Below, in pieces: positions 17,922 to 26,685 of a stretch of DNA of 64,000 bases. The stretch spans positions 13,579 to 77,578 of the forward strand of contig CAYVKE010000002.1 of the NCBI GenBank assembly GCA_964451935.1, written 5' to 3'. Both the position numbers and the translations under genes were made by a program. Position 1 is the first letter of the stretch; each line of letters opens with the position of its first letter. Origin of the DNA: CALFXN01 sp964451935 (GTDB lineage Bacteria > Synergistota > Synergistia > Synergistales > Aminobacteriaceae). The notes beneath the pieces are model-generated. The model was given only the letters and a program-made list of their open reading frames with translations. It was not told the DNA's origin and did not search any database.

Positions 17922-18935
17922 TCAACCTCCTTCAGGATAGGGGTTCGTTGTCCTGCTTTCCTCGATCTCGCCGATGCGATGACAGGCCGCGAAATGCCCC
18001 GGCTCCACCTCCCTCCACTGGGGTTCTTCCTTCGTGCATCGGTCCTCCGAATATCGGCATCGCGTATGGAAACGGCACCCCGGCGGCGGGGTGAGCGGAC
18101 TCGGGATGTCTCCCGCGATGATCTTTTTCTCCATGCGCTCATCGGTGACGAAGGGCTTCGGGACGCTCGAAAGCAGCGCCTGCGTGTAGGGGTGCAGGGG
18201 ACGGGCGAAGAGCGCTTCCTTGCGCGCCGTTTCCACGAGCCGGCCGAGATACATGACGGCCGCCCTGGTGCTCGCGTGCCGGATGACGGCCAGATTGTGC
18301 GAGATGAAGAGATACGCGAGGCCGCGCGCGGCCTGGATGTCCTGCAGCAGGTTCAGGATCTGCGCCTGGACGGAGACGTCGAGCGCCGACGTCGGCTCGT
18401 CGAGGACGACGAGTTCCGGATCGGACGCGAGCGCGCGGGCGATGGCGATGCGCTGCCGCTGGCCGCCCGAAAACTCGTGGGGATAGCGCGTCATCTGGTC
18501 CTCCCGGAGGCCGACCTCCCGCATGAGCGCGCCGACACGCGCCCCGATGTCGCGGCCGTGCGCGAGTCCGTGGATTTCGAGCACCCGGCCGATGATGTCG
18601 CGGATGATCATTCGCGGATTCAGCGACGCGAAGGGGTTCTGGAAGACGATCTGGGCCTTCCGGCGGAAGATCCGCGCGTCGTCGCCCGTGTAGTCCTCTA
18701 TCGGGCGGTCGAGAAAGCGGATTGTTCCGGATGTCTTTTCGAGCAGTCCGAGGCAGAGCATTCCGACCGTGGACTTGCCGCTGCCCGATTCGCCGACGAG
18801 CCCGAGGGTCTCCCCGCGTTCGATGGAGAGCGTCACGCCGTCCACGGCGCGGAGGAGGGCCTTCCGCCCGCCGAAGAGGCCTCCGGTCCGGACGGGGTAG
18901 AGTTTGACGAGATTCTCAGCGTCCAGTACGGGCAT
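17922..18935 (-). CDS. dppF: Oligopeptide/dipeptide ABC transporter ATP-binding protein, DppF/OppF type
   Basis: A 337-aa cytoplasmic ATPase. Walker A is GESGSGKST, the signature is FSGGQRQRIAIARAL, and Walker B is LVVLDEPTSALD. The C-terminus carries the oligopeptide-transporter Cys motif (CRFHTRCRYSEDRC), a probable iron-sulfur site. MPVLDAENLVKLYPV at ATG 18935 fits family starts better than TTG 18971. It overlaps the dppD-type gene by 20 nt. Confidence 0.9.
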   Translation of the reverse strand: MPVLDAENLVKLYPVRTGGLFGGRKALLRAVDGVTLSIERGETLGLVGESGSGKSTVGMLCLGLLEKTSGTIRFLDRPIEDYTGDDARIFRRKAQIVFQNPFASLNPRMIIRDIIGRVLEIHGLAHGRDIGARVGALMREVGLREDQMTRYPHEFSGGQRQRIAIARALASDPELVVLDEPTSALDVSVQAQILNLLQDIQAARGLAYLFISHNLAVIRHASTRAAVMYLGRLVETARKEALFARPLHPYTQALLSSVPKPFVTDERMEKKIIAGDIPSPLTPPPGCRFHTRCRYSEDRCTKEEPQWREVEPGHFAACHRIGEIEESRTTNPYPEGG

Positions 18936-19893
18936 GGCAGGCCGCCTCGTGTCCGGGTCGGATTTCGGCAAGCGCGGGGCGTTTCTCCGCGCAGACGGGA
19001 AGCGCTTCGGCGCAGCGTTCGCGGAACTTGCACCCCTGCGGAAGGTTCATGAGGTTCGGCAGCGTTCCGGGGATGACCGCGAGCCGCCCCTGGTCCCTGT
19101 CGAGACGCGGAATCGCGCCGAGAAGCCCTCTCGTGTACGGGTGCTGCGGATCGTCGAACAGGTCGCGCACGCGCGCGGTTTCGGCGATGCTTCCGGCGTA
19201 CATCACGGTGACTCGGTCGGCCATCGAGGCGATGACGCCGAGGTCGTGCGAGATCAGCAGGACGCTGCTCCCCTCCTCGCGCTGCAACCGCCGGATCAGC
19301 GTGAGGATCTGCGCCTGGATCGAGACGTCGAGCGCCGTGGTCGGTTCGTCCGCGATCAGGAGCTTCGGCCCGCACGACAGGGCCATCGCGATCATCACGC
19401 GCTGCTTCATCCCGCCGGACATCATGTGCGGATACCGGTTCACGGACGTCTCGGGATCGGCGATGTTGACCTTGCGGAAGAGATCGAGCACCCGGGCGCG
19501 AAGGGGTTCGCGCGCGATCGACGGCTCGTGCGTGACGATCGCCTCGCCGACCTGGAAGCCGGTCGTGAAGACGGGGTTCAGGCTGCTCATGGGATCCTGG
19601 AAGATCATCGCCATGTCGCGTCCGCGCATCAGCCGGACCTCCTCATCGGACATCGACAGGATATCCCGGCCGTCGAAGAGGATCTCTCCCGACACGATGC
19701 GTCCGGGCGGCGTCGGGATCAGGCGCATGACGCACGACGCGGTGACGGACTTACCGCACCCCGTCTCGCCGACGAGGCCGAGGATTTCGCCGGGCGCGAT
19801 CGAAAAGCTGATGTTTTCGAGCGCCCTGACGACGCCCGCTTCGGTGTGGAAGTGAACGGTCAGGCCGGAAACCGACAGAAGCGGCGGCGTCAT
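18916..19893 (-). CDS. dppD: Oligopeptide/dipeptide ABC transporter ATP-binding protein, DppD/OppD type
   Basis: A 325-aa ATPase that pairs with the DppF-type subunit. Walker A is GETGCGKS, Walker B is LLIADEPTTALD, and the signature region reads MSGGMKQRVMIAMAL. Near the C-terminus is the family Cys cluster (CKFRERCAEALPVC then CH). It starts 4 nt after the preceding permease stop, so it is translated from the same mRNA. Confidence 0.92.
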   Translation of the reverse strand: MTPPLLSVSGLTVHFHTEAGVVRALENISFSIAPGEILGLVGETGCGKSVTASCVMRLIPTPPGRIVSGEILFDGRDILSMSDEEVRLMRGRDMAMIFQDPMSSLNPVFTTGFQVGEAIVTHEPSIAREPLRARVLDLFRKVNIADPETSVNRYPHMMSGGMKQRVMIAMALSCGPKLLIADEPTTALDVSIQAQILTLIRRLQREEGSSVLLISHDLGVIASMADRVTVMYAGSIAETARVRDLFDDPQHPYTRGLLGAIPRLDRDQGRLAVIPGTLPNLMNLPQGCKFRERCAEALPVCAEKRPALAEIRPGHEAACHARTGR

Positions 19894-19897
19894 GGCG

Positions 19898-20746
19898 CTA
19901 CTCCTTCAGGCGCGGGTTCAGCGCGTCCTGCAACCCGTCGCCGAAAAAGTTGAAGCCGAGCACCACGAGCATGATCGAGAGGCCCGGAAAGACCGCTACC
20001 ATCGGGGCGCTCCGGAGGTACATCCGCGCGTTGCTGAGCATCGTGCCCCACTCGGGCTCGGGCGGCTGTACGCCGAGGCCGAGGAAGCCCAGTCCCGCCG
20101 CCGTGAGCAGGACCGTGGCCATTCGCAGCGTCGTCTGGATGATGATCGGAGAGATCGCGTTGGGCAGCACGTAGCGCAGGATGATCGACGACTGGTTCTC
20201 CCCGATGGCGCGCGCCGCGGTGACGTAGTCGTTCTGTCTGACGGAGATGACCGAACCGCGCGTGATCCGGGCGAACTGCGGGATCGAATAGACCCCGATC
20301 GCGATGATGAGGTTCCGCAGGTCCGGCCCGAGCATCGCGACGATGGCGAGCGCGAGCAGGATCCCCGGAAACGCGAGAAGGACATCCATCACGCGCATGA
20401 TCGCTTCGTCGAGCCGGCCGCCGAAGTATCCGCCGAGCGCGCCGAGAAAGACTCCGATGACGAGCGCGATGCAGACGGAAAAAAACTGGATGATCAGCGA
20501 CGTCCGCGCGCCGAAGATGATTCGCGACAGGATGTCGCGTCCGAACTCGTCGCAGCCCATCGGATTCCCGGCCGATATCGGGGCGAAACTTCTGGAGAGG
20601 TCCTGCGCCGTCGGGTCGAAGGGCGCGATGTGCGGCGCGAACGCGGCGATGAAGAGGTAGCCCAGGATGATGGCGAGTCCCGCGACGGCGATCGGATTGC
20701 GCAGGATGCGGCGGGCGACGAGCGAGCCTTGCGACCGGTCAGCCAT
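19898..20746 (-). CDS. dppC: Oligopeptide/dipeptide ABC transporter permease, DppC/OppC type
   Basis: A 282-aa inner-membrane permease with about six helices. The N-terminus includes NPIAVAGLAIILGYLF and the typical DEFGRDILSRIIFGARTSL loop. The ATPase-contact EAA region reads VTAARAIGENQSSIILRYVLPNA. It overlaps the end of the DppB-type gene by 8 nt. Confidence 0.92.
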   Translation of the reverse strand: MADRSQGSLVARRILRNPIAVAGLAIILGYLFIAAFAPHIAPFDPTAQDLSRSFAPISAGNPMGCDEFGRDILSRIIFGARTSLIIQFFSVCIALVIGVFLGALGGYFGGRLDEAIMRVMDVLLAFPGILLALAIVAMLGPDLRNLIIAIGVYSIPQFARITRGSVISVRQNDYVTAARAIGENQSSIILRYVLPNAISPIIIQTTLRMATVLLTAAGLGFLGLGVQPPEPEWGTMLSNARMYLRSAPMVAVFPGLSIMLVVLGFNFFGDGLQDALNPRLKE

Positions 20747-21659
20747 TGTATCGGATCCTCGGGTCGAGGACGGCGTAGAGAATGTCCACGGCCAGGTTGA
20801 CGAAGACGAAGAGCAGGGCGATGATCACGAGCGCAGCCTGGACGACGGGCAGATCGCGCGCCAGGATCGACGTGACGAGCAGCCGCCCGATCCCCGGCCA
20901 GGTGAAGACCGTCTCCGTCAGCACCGCTCCCGCGAGAAGCTGCCCGAACTGGAGTCCGACGACCGTAACCGTGGGGATGAGCGCGTTGCGGAGCGCGTGC
21001 CGGTTGACGACGAGCCGTCTCGTGAGTCCCTTGGCCGCGGCCGTCGTGATGTAGTCCTGCCGCAGGACGTCCAGCATGCTCGAACGCGTCATGCGGGCGA
21101 TGATTCCCGTCGAGGCCGTGCCGAGAACGACGGCCGGGAGGATGATGTGCCGGAACGTGCCCATCCCGCCCGACGGGAGCCACATGAGCTTGACCGAGAA
21201 GAGCAGCATCAGCAGCAGCCCCCACCAGAACACCGGCATCGAGATGCCGAAGAGCGAGAGGATCGTGGCCGCGTAGTCGATCCAGGATTTCCGGTGCGTG
21301 GCCGAGAGGACGCCCGCCGTGACGCCGAGGACGACAGCGACGACGATGCTCGCGCAGGCGAGGATCAGCGTGTTTTTCAGCTTGGGGAGGATGATTTCCA
21401 TCGCGGGGGATTCAAACCGGAGCGACATGAGCTCGCCCGTGACGAGCCCCTTCACGAACATCGCGTATTGCACGGGAAGCGGACGGTCGAGGCCGAACTT
21501 GTGACGCAGCATGTCGACATCTTCCTGCGACGCCTCCACTCCGGCCATCAGCCGCGCCGGGTCGCCCGGCGCCAGGTGCAGAATCAGGAAGGCCGTGAGA
21601 GAAACTCCCACAAGGACGGGAATCAGCATCGCGAATCGTCGAAGAATGAATCGGCCCAC
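20739..21659 (-). CDS. dppB: Oligopeptide/dipeptide ABC transporter permease, DppB/OppB type
   Basis: A 306-aa inner-membrane permease, the first gene of the operon. It begins MGRFILRRFAMLIPVLVGVS with the family pattern LHLAPGDPARLM. The conserved cytoplasmic EAA loop reads YITTAAAKGLTRRLVVNRHALRNA. A convincing promoter lies 65-95 nt upstream. Confidence 0.92.
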   Translation of the reverse strand: MGRFILRRFAMLIPVLVGVSLTAFLILHLAPGDPARLMAGVEASQEDVDMLRHKFGLDRPLPVQYAMFVKGLVTGELMSLRFESPAMEIILPKLKNTLILACASIVVAVVLGVTAGVLSATHRKSWIDYAATILSLFGISMPVFWWGLLLMLLFSVKLMWLPSGGMGTFRHIILPAVVLGTASTGIIARMTRSSMLDVLRQDYITTAAAKGLTRRLVVNRHALRNALIPTVTVVGLQFGQLLAGAVLTETVFTWPGIGRLLVTSILARDLPVVQAALVIIALLFVFVNLAVDILYAVLDPRIRYNG

Positions 21660-21724
21660 GGCATCGCTCCCTTTCCAATACGGCCGGAAAATGGATACAC
21701 TTGCGGATGCAGGACTACAGAGTC

Positions 21725-21754
21725 ATTATACGGCATGAATGATCATTCGTTCAA
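21725..21754 (-). promoter_or_regulatory. Promoter of the peptide ABC operon
   Basis: On the minus strand: TTGAAC, an 18-nt spacer containing the palindrome ATGATCAT, and a perfect TATAAT. The nearby palindrome could serve as an operator. Confidence 0.7.
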
Positions 21755-21833
21755 GCGATGTTTTTTTTTGCATCGTTTCCTGCCGATGGAAGCCGGTTCG
21801 GAAAGCGCGGCATCGTTCCTCCGCGGCGGAAGA

Positions 21834-21870
21834 CGAAAAAAGTTCGTCCGGACGGCGCCGGACGAACTTA
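21834..21870 (-). terminator. Rho-independent terminator after hflC
   Basis: Perfect stem AAGTTCGTCCGG / CCGGACGAACTT with a 6-nt loop, followed on the minus strand by a six-T run. Confidence 0.85.
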
Positions 21871-21906
21871 CGGCGGATCGGACGTTCGCGAATCGGCGGC
21901 CCGGAA

Positions 21907-22776
21907 TCAGCGTTTGCCGGGGTCGAAATGCAGCAGGTCCTTGAAGATCCCTTCGGGGCGAATCACGAATGTCGCCTGCGGCAGGACGTTCCTCCAGATC
22001 TCCATGGACCTGAGGAACTGGTACAGATCGTTGCCCGCGCCGACCGTCGCCTCGGCTATCAGCCGCTGCGCCTCCTTGTCGCCGATGCCGCGGATTTCCT
22101 CGCTCTTTCGGAGCGCTTCGGAAACGCGGTGCGTGCGCTCGCGGTCGGCCTTCGACATGATTTCCTCCCGCAGCGCCTTGCCTTCGGAACGCAACTGCGT
22201 GGCGATCCGCCTGCGTTCGGTGCTCATCGACTCGTACACGGACTGTTCGTTCTGCTTGGGCAGCGAGACGCGCTTGAAGGCCACGTCTTCGACTATGAGC
22301 CCGTAGTCCTTCGTCTGTTCGCGCGCAATGGCGATGATTCGCCGCAGGACTTCCTCGCGTTTGATCGAAAGCAGTTCCTCCATGGTGTTGCTGCTCGCAA
22401 TGAGCTTGACCGTTCCGTCGATCACGTCGGAAAGGCCGCGCTGCGTCGCGTCCATCGTGCGGAAACGGCTGTAGTACACCTTCGGGTCCGAGATGCGGAA
22501 GAGCGCGACGGAGTCCAGGACAAGATTCTTCTTGTCCTTCGTCACCGTATCCACGGGGTCGGAGTCGTACTGGAGGATATAGGCCGGGTATGTCACGAGA
22601 ACGTCCGAAAACGGAACCTTCATGTGCAGGCCGGGGCCGAGCTTCGCGACGACCTCCCCCCAGCGCACGAGAATGCCCTGCTCGTCGGCGTCGACGACGC
22701 ACAGGGCCTGCGCGCCGAAGAGAACCACGAGAAGTCCGAAAAGCGCCAAAAGAAGAATCGTTCGAGTCCGTCTCAT
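21907..22776 (-). CDS. hflC: HflC, SPFH/band-7 modulator of the FtsH protease
   Basis: A 289-aa membrane-anchored SPFH-domain protein, with one N-terminal helix (ILLLALFGLLVVLFGAQA) and the bulk facing the periplasm. Family marks are VDADEQGILVRWGEV, PGLHMKVPF, RISDPKVYYSRF and the C-terminal GNDLYQFLRSMEIW region. ATG 22776 is preceded by GAGAGGGGG at eight bases; the GTG that overlaps the hflK stop gives an extra eight residues and lacks such a site. With HflK it forms the cage that regulates FtsH. Confidence 0.92.
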   Translation of the reverse strand: MRRTRTILLLALFGLLVVLFGAQALCVVDADEQGILVRWGEVVAKLGPGLHMKVPFSDVLVTYPAYILQYDSDPVDTVTKDKKNLVLDSVALFRISDPKVYYSRFRTMDATQRGLSDVIDGTVKLIASSNTMEELLSIKREEVLRRIIAIAREQTKDYGLIVEDVAFKRVSLPKQNEQSVYESMSTERRRIATQLRSEGKALREEIMSKADRERTHRVSEALRKSEEIRGIGDKEAQRLIAEATVGAGNDLYQFLRSMEIWRNVLPQATFVIRPEGIFKDLLHFDPGKR

Positions 22777-22796
22777 CGTTGTTTCCCCCTCTCCCG

Positions 22797-23951
22797 TCAC
22801 TGGGCCTTCTGCTGCCGGGGCTGCTGCTTCTGCTGCGGCGGAAGCTGCGGTGATCGCCCCGCCTCGTCCGGCATCGGAAGATTTCCCTGATCCCCGAGCG
22901 AGAGGAAGTTCACGACATTGTCCTCGACGAACACGATCTTCGCCTTCGACCAGCCCTCGCGGAGGTTTTCCATGTAGATGTTCAGCCGCACGAGTTCCGG
23001 GTTGGCGAGGTACGCCTCCTTCAGGCTCGTCAGGCGCGCGGCCTCGCCCCTCGCGGCGGCCACGCGGCGGTCGCGGTAGGCCTCCGCGTCGTTGAGGATC
23101 CGCGACACTTCGCCGACGGCCTTCGGCACGACGTCGTTGTAGTATTCCTCGGCGCGCAGGACGTCCCGGTCCTTCTCGGCCTTCGCGGTGGTGACGTCGT
23201 TGAGCGCGTCGATCACGGCCTGCGGCGGGAGGACGTCCTGCAAGGTCACGGCCGTAACGGCGAGGCCGGATTGGATCGCGTCGTAGCGCGTCTGGATGGT
23301 CTTTTTCGCGTCGCGCTGGATCGCTTCGCGTTCGACGGTCAGAACGTCGTCAAGCTCGCGCGAGGCGACGACCTCTCGCATGGAAGATTCCGCCCAGTTC
23401 CGGACGATGCTTGACGCATCCCGGTTTCGCATCAGATTCATGAAGTATTTCAGCGGGTCCGCGATGCGGAACTGGAGCGCCCACTCCACGCGGACGATCT
23501 TGTTGTCCCGCGTCAGCATGGCCTGTTCGATCGGAACGTCCTCGTACTGCGCGGGAGGGCCCTCGCGGACGGTGCGGAAACCGAATTCCTGCCGCAGGAT
23601 CTTTCCCGTCCGGATGGGGTAGAGGGAGTCCAGGAAGGGCAACTTCGTGTGAAAGCCCGGCCCCTTGACGCCGACGGGCGTTCCGAGCCGGATGAGGACC
23701 GCCTCGGACCCTTCCGGAACCGTATAGAACACGCCGGTGAAGGCCATCAGCAGCACCAGGATTCCTCCGCAGGCGACGAGAAGCTTGCCGAAGGGGAACC
23801 CCGAAAAACGTCCGCGGACTTTCGAGAGAAAGGTAAAGCCCGAGTCGCCGTCGTCCTGCGGCGTTCCCCTGCGTTGCAGGCGATACCGGATCAGCGCGAC
23901 GGCGATATAGACGATCAGCGCGCACAGAGACAAAAAGAAAATGGCGAACAA
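22797..23951 (-). CDS. hflK: HflK, SPFH/band-7 modulator of the FtsH protease
   Basis: A 384-aa partner of HflC. Two hydrophobic segments are present: residues ~1-22 (FAIFFLSLCALIVYIAVAL) and ~55-80 (LLVACGGILVLLMAFTGVF). The second is the usual HflK anchor and is followed by VPEGSEAVLIRLGTPVG, PGFHTKLPF and QFRIADPLKYFMN. It then has a long helical SPFH region and a Gln/Pro-rich C-terminus (QQKQQPRQQ) as in many HflK proteins. The start is TTG, with AAGGGGG eight bases upstream. The stop overlaps the hflC upstream region, so the two form an operon. Confidence 0.92.
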   Translation of the reverse strand: MFAIFFLSLCALIVYIAVALIRYRLQRRGTPQDDGDSGFTFLSKVRGRFSGFPFGKLLVACGGILVLLMAFTGVFYTVPEGSEAVLIRLGTPVGVKGPGFHTKLPFLDSLYPIRTGKILRQEFGFRTVREGPPAQYEDVPIEQAMLTRDNKIVRVEWALQFRIADPLKYFMNLMRNRDASSIVRNWAESSMREVVASRELDDVLTVEREAIQRDAKKTIQTRYDAIQSGLAVTAVTLQDVLPPQAVIDALNDVTTAKAEKDRDVLRAEEYYNDVVPKAVGEVSRILNDAEAYRDRRVAAARGEAARLTSLKEAYLANPELVRLNIYMENLREGWSKAKIVFVEDNVVNFLSLGDQGNLPMPDEAGRSPQLPPQQKQQPRQQKAQ

Positions 23952-24127
23952 GAGATCATCCCCCTTCGGGATTCGTTCAAAGAATCGTTCCCCCCGGACG
24001 AAAGCGCATGCTGCCGGCTTTCGGTCCGGCGAAGTTTCACGAGAGCGCCATATATTTATACAGCATCGCGGGCGATCCCGCCGGAGAAAGATCGGTTCCG
24101 CTCCGTTCCCGTCAGCCGGAACGGACA

Positions 24128-24173
24128 GGAAGAGGCCCCGTCTCCGGCTTCCGGCAAGGACGGGGCCTCTTCC
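24128..24173 (-). terminator. Long hairpin downstream of the first C1 peptidase, probable terminator
   Basis: Perfect 15-bp stem GGAAGAGGCCCCGTC / GACGGGGCCTCTTCC with a 16-nt loop, 29 nt after the peptidase stop. The T-run is weak. Confidence 0.55.
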
Positions 24174-24201
24174 ATGTGAGGGGTCTTACACCCCTGGAGC
24201 G

Positions 24202-25842
24202 CTATTTTCGGAGCAGAAGCGCCGGAACGAACAGCAGCAGCGCGAGCGGGGCGCCTTCGGCCGCGGCCGCAGAGCATCCGCCACCGCTTCCCTTGTCCCC
24301 CTGCGTGACGGTCGGCGTGGTCGCGACGGTCTTCGTGAACGCCTTGAGGCAGACGCTCCCCGTCGGGTCTTCCGCCGTGAAATCCGTCCAGGCGGAGCCG
24401 TCCGTGCTGATGAAGCTCTCGCCGGGGTTCGCGGTCGCCTTCTCGCTGTACCCCTCGACGAAACATTCAATCGGGATGGGGTAGTCGAAGCCGGGCGTGG
24501 TCAGGCGCACGACGACGGAAAACCGCTCGCCGTTCGTGAGCGGGACCTCCGCGGGCAGGGCGACCGTGTGGTATCCCGGAGTCGCGATTGATCCCGTCAC
24601 GGGCGCGGTCGCGAGCGTCCCCGAAACGGGGTCGCCCGAAGCGACGCCGGTATAGATGCGAACCTCGTACGTCGAATTCGGGCTTCCCGTATAGAAGCTC
24701 ACCGCCGTGAGGTTCTCGCGTGCGCCCGCCTTTCGGGCGGAGCCGTTCCCGGCGACGAAGACGTTGGCGAACCACCCCTCGGGGCCGTCTCCTCCCCAGG
24801 ATCGCGTCCAGCCCAGCGGATCGTGATAGTAGACGGAGTCGTCGCTCGTCACTGGCCCAACGACGAAAGCGACCCCCTCCATGCGCGACGTGTCGCTGTA
24901 GGACAGATGGAAGAAGCCGTTCTCTCCCCAATCCGGGCCCCAGCTGTTCTTGACGATCCACGCGCCGTCCGCCGGAGCGTCCGGGCTGAAGAGCGTCCTG
25001 TCGAACGCGTCGTCCCATCCGACGAGGAGCACGCCGTGGTTCGGCTCGTGATCGCCGTTGAAGTGATACGCGCGAGTCTCGGGGGCGTAATACGCGTCCG
25101 CGTAATAGAATGAGAACGCGAGCCCGCCGTATTCCATGAGGGCGCTCTTGACATCCGCGTCTCCGGTCCGGAACGGCGTCCCGAGGAGATAGTGGACATC
25201 GGTCAGGTGCTTCCGGGTTGTGTAGTCCGACCAATGGCCCGTCGGGCGCTTGTCGGAGTAGGGGCAATCGGCCGTGTCGACGGGGCCGGTCCGGCGGGAG
25301 AGGAGCGCCGCGGCCTCCCAGAAGCTGCCGTCCTGGTCGAGAACCGGATCGCGGAGCGGATCGACGGGCTTCGTCGTGAACGAATCGTCGCCCGTGAAGG
25401 TGAACCAGGCGAGATGCATCTCCGAGAAATCCGGCGACTCCGCGCCGAGCGCGCCCGAGCCGCGCAGGAGGACGGACTCGACGGAGCCGATCGTCGCGAA
25501 TGCCCAGCACGTGCCGTGGGGTTTCTGGTTCTTCACGTGCGTCACGAATCCGAGCGGCCTGAGGTCGTACGAGGCGGGAAGCGTCCGGGCATCCTGCGCC
25601 GTTCCGGCCATGCCCTTCAGATGGGACAGGTCCAGCGGCGAGGGAGCGTACCCGGTCGGGTGGTCCCGTTGAATCGTTCGACCCCCGGCGATCGAAGCCT
25701 GTTCCCTGTGCTTCAGAAACGCCGGGTTCAGCGGGGCGTAGCGACCCGCCCACGCAACGGCGACCGAGGGACCCGCCGCCGACCAGCAAATCGCGGATAC
25801 GCAAACGAGAATACGGAATAGAGCGCCGAAACGACATTTCAT
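24202..25842 (-). CDS. Secreted C1 (papain-like) peptidase with lectin-like domain and Synergist-CTERM tail
   Basis: A 546-aa exported cysteine protease. Signal peptide at 1-33; a short pre-region with APLNPAFLKHREQ; the C1A catalytic domain at ~85-330 with catalytic Cys in HGTCWAFATIGSVES, His in EPNHGVLLVGWDD and Asn in VKNSWGPDWGENGFF. A beta-rich C-terminal region follows (~340-510: VAGNGSARKA..., YEVRIYTGV..., RFSVVVRLTTPG) as in C1 peptidases that carry a lectin-like domain. The tail is GSGGGCSAA + hydrophobic helix + LLRK. The mature enzyme probably degrades extracellular protein and stays attached to the envelope by its tail. AAGGGGTG supports the ATG. It is closest in layout to the paralog at 34636-36297. 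Confidence 0.9.
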   Translation of the reverse strand: MKCRFGALFRILVCVSAICWSAAGPSVAVAWAGRYAPLNPAFLKHREQASIAGGRTIQRDHPTGYAPSPLDLSHLKGMAGTAQDARTLPASYDLRPLGFVTHVKNQKPHGTCWAFATIGSVESVLLRGSGALGAESPDFSEMHLAWFTFTGDDSFTTKPVDPLRDPVLDQDGSFWEAAALLSRRTGPVDTADCPYSDKRPTGHWSDYTTRKHLTDVHYLLGTPFRTGDADVKSALMEYGGLAFSFYYADAYYAPETRAYHFNGDHEPNHGVLLVGWDDAFDRTLFSPDAPADGAWIVKNSWGPDWGENGFFHLSYSDTSRMEGVAFVVGPVTSDDSVYYHDPLGWTRSWGGDGPEGWFANVFVAGNGSARKAGARENLTAVSFYTGSPNSTYEVRIYTGVASGDPVSGTLATAPVTGSIATPGYHTVALPAEVPLTNGERFSVVVRLTTPGFDYPIPIECFVEGYSEKATANPGESFISTDGSAWTDFTAEDPTGSVCLKAFTKTVATTPTVTQGDKGSGGGCSAAAAEGAPLALLLFVPALLLRK

Positions 25843-25857
25843 GTCACATCACCCCTT

Positions 25858-25873
25858 CGTATGGAAACATACG
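25858..25873. promoter_or_regulatory. Short inverted repeat in the leader of the C1 peptidase gene
   Basis: CGTATG-GAAA-CATACG, a perfect 6-bp palindrome with a 4-nt loop, about 15 nt upstream of the start codon and just before the ribosome site. It could be an operator or a small leader hairpin. Confidence 0.35.
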
Positions 25874-25946
25874 TATTCTACTCCCTGCCGGCCGTGCGTC
25901 TTTTCCCGTTGTTCCGCCCCGGTTGGGTCGGCGTCGCCCCGGAAAG

Positions 25947-25994
25947 AAAAAAAAGGCGCAGCCTCCGCTTCCATGCGAAGGCTGCGCCTTTGTA
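25947..25994 (-). terminator. Rho-independent terminator after the C1 peptidase fragment ending at 26029
   Basis: AAAGGCGCAGCCTTCGC / GCGGAGGCTGCGCCTTT with one mismatch and a long T-run on the minus strand. Confidence 0.85.
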
Positions 25995-26028
25995 CGTAAA
26001 GTAATGAGTCGACCCGGAACGAAACGGA

Positions 26029-26675
26029 TTACTTCCGGGTCAGGAACAGCGGAACGAACAGCAGCAGCGCGAGCGGGGCGAACGAGGCCGCCGTGCTGCA
26101 CCCGCCGCCGCTGCCCTTGTCCCCCTGCGTCGCGGTCGGCGTGGTCGCGACGGTCTTCGTGAACGCCTTGAGGCAGACGCTCATGGTCCCGTTATGATAC
26201 AGAGACGCGTCTTCCCAGGTCGTTCCGTTCGCCGAAATGTACCCCTCGCCGGCGCTCGCCGTCGCGGCGTCGGAGTAGCCCGTGACCGCGTATTCGACGG
26301 GGATCGGGTACAGGTAGCCCGGCGTCCGCAGGCGAACGACGACGGTGAAGCGCTCCCCGGCCGAAAGCGTCGGCGCGCTGTCGAGCGCGATCGTGTGGTA
26401 GCCCGGCGCGTCCAGAACTCCGACTTTCGGACCGGAGACGAGCGTGCCGCTCGCCGGATCCCCGGCGCTGCCGCCGCGGTAGACGCGGATCGCGTACTCG
26501 GAATCGGGGGCCCCCGCATAGAAGCTCACGGCCTTCAGCGACTCCGCGGTCGCGCCTCCCGTCGCGGCGGTTTTCGAGAGCGGCGACGACGGCGTCCCTG
26601 CGGTAAAGACGTTCGCGAAGAAGGCCGTGTCGGAGCCCGGATATCCGTGTCCGTTGACCCATCCGAGCGGGTCAT
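26029..26675 (-). CDS. C-terminal part of a C1 peptidase with Synergist-CTERM tail (5' end in assembly gap)
   Basis: Partial gene running out of the N gap. It starts with DPLGWVNGHGYPGSDTAFFANVF, the segment just after the catalytic domain in the sister proteases, and continues through the lectin-like beta region (YAIRVYRGGSAGDPASGTL, RFTVVVRLRTPGYLYPIP). The linker TPTATQGDKG and tail GSGGGCSTAASFAPLALLLF...TRK follow. The catalytic Cys, His and Asn are not present on this side. Because its first ~62 residues repeat, with differences, the last residues encoded on the other side of the gap, this is probably the end of a second, distinct paralog rather than the end of the gene to its right. 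Confidence 0.8.
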
Positions 26676-26685
26676 NNNNNNNNNN
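26676..26685. other. Assembly gap (10 N) hiding a probable tandem gene duplication
   Basis: Ten N bases. The ~190 bp left of the gap and the ~185 bp right of it are near copies, so the placeholder is too short. The missing sequence is probably most of a peptidase gene (end of one, start of the next). Confidence 0.8.

Noticed and set aside
15952..17940. 662-aa plus-strand frame over the peptide-binding-protein gene
   Set aside because: Antisense shadow of a clear family 5 binding protein with signal peptide on the minus strand.
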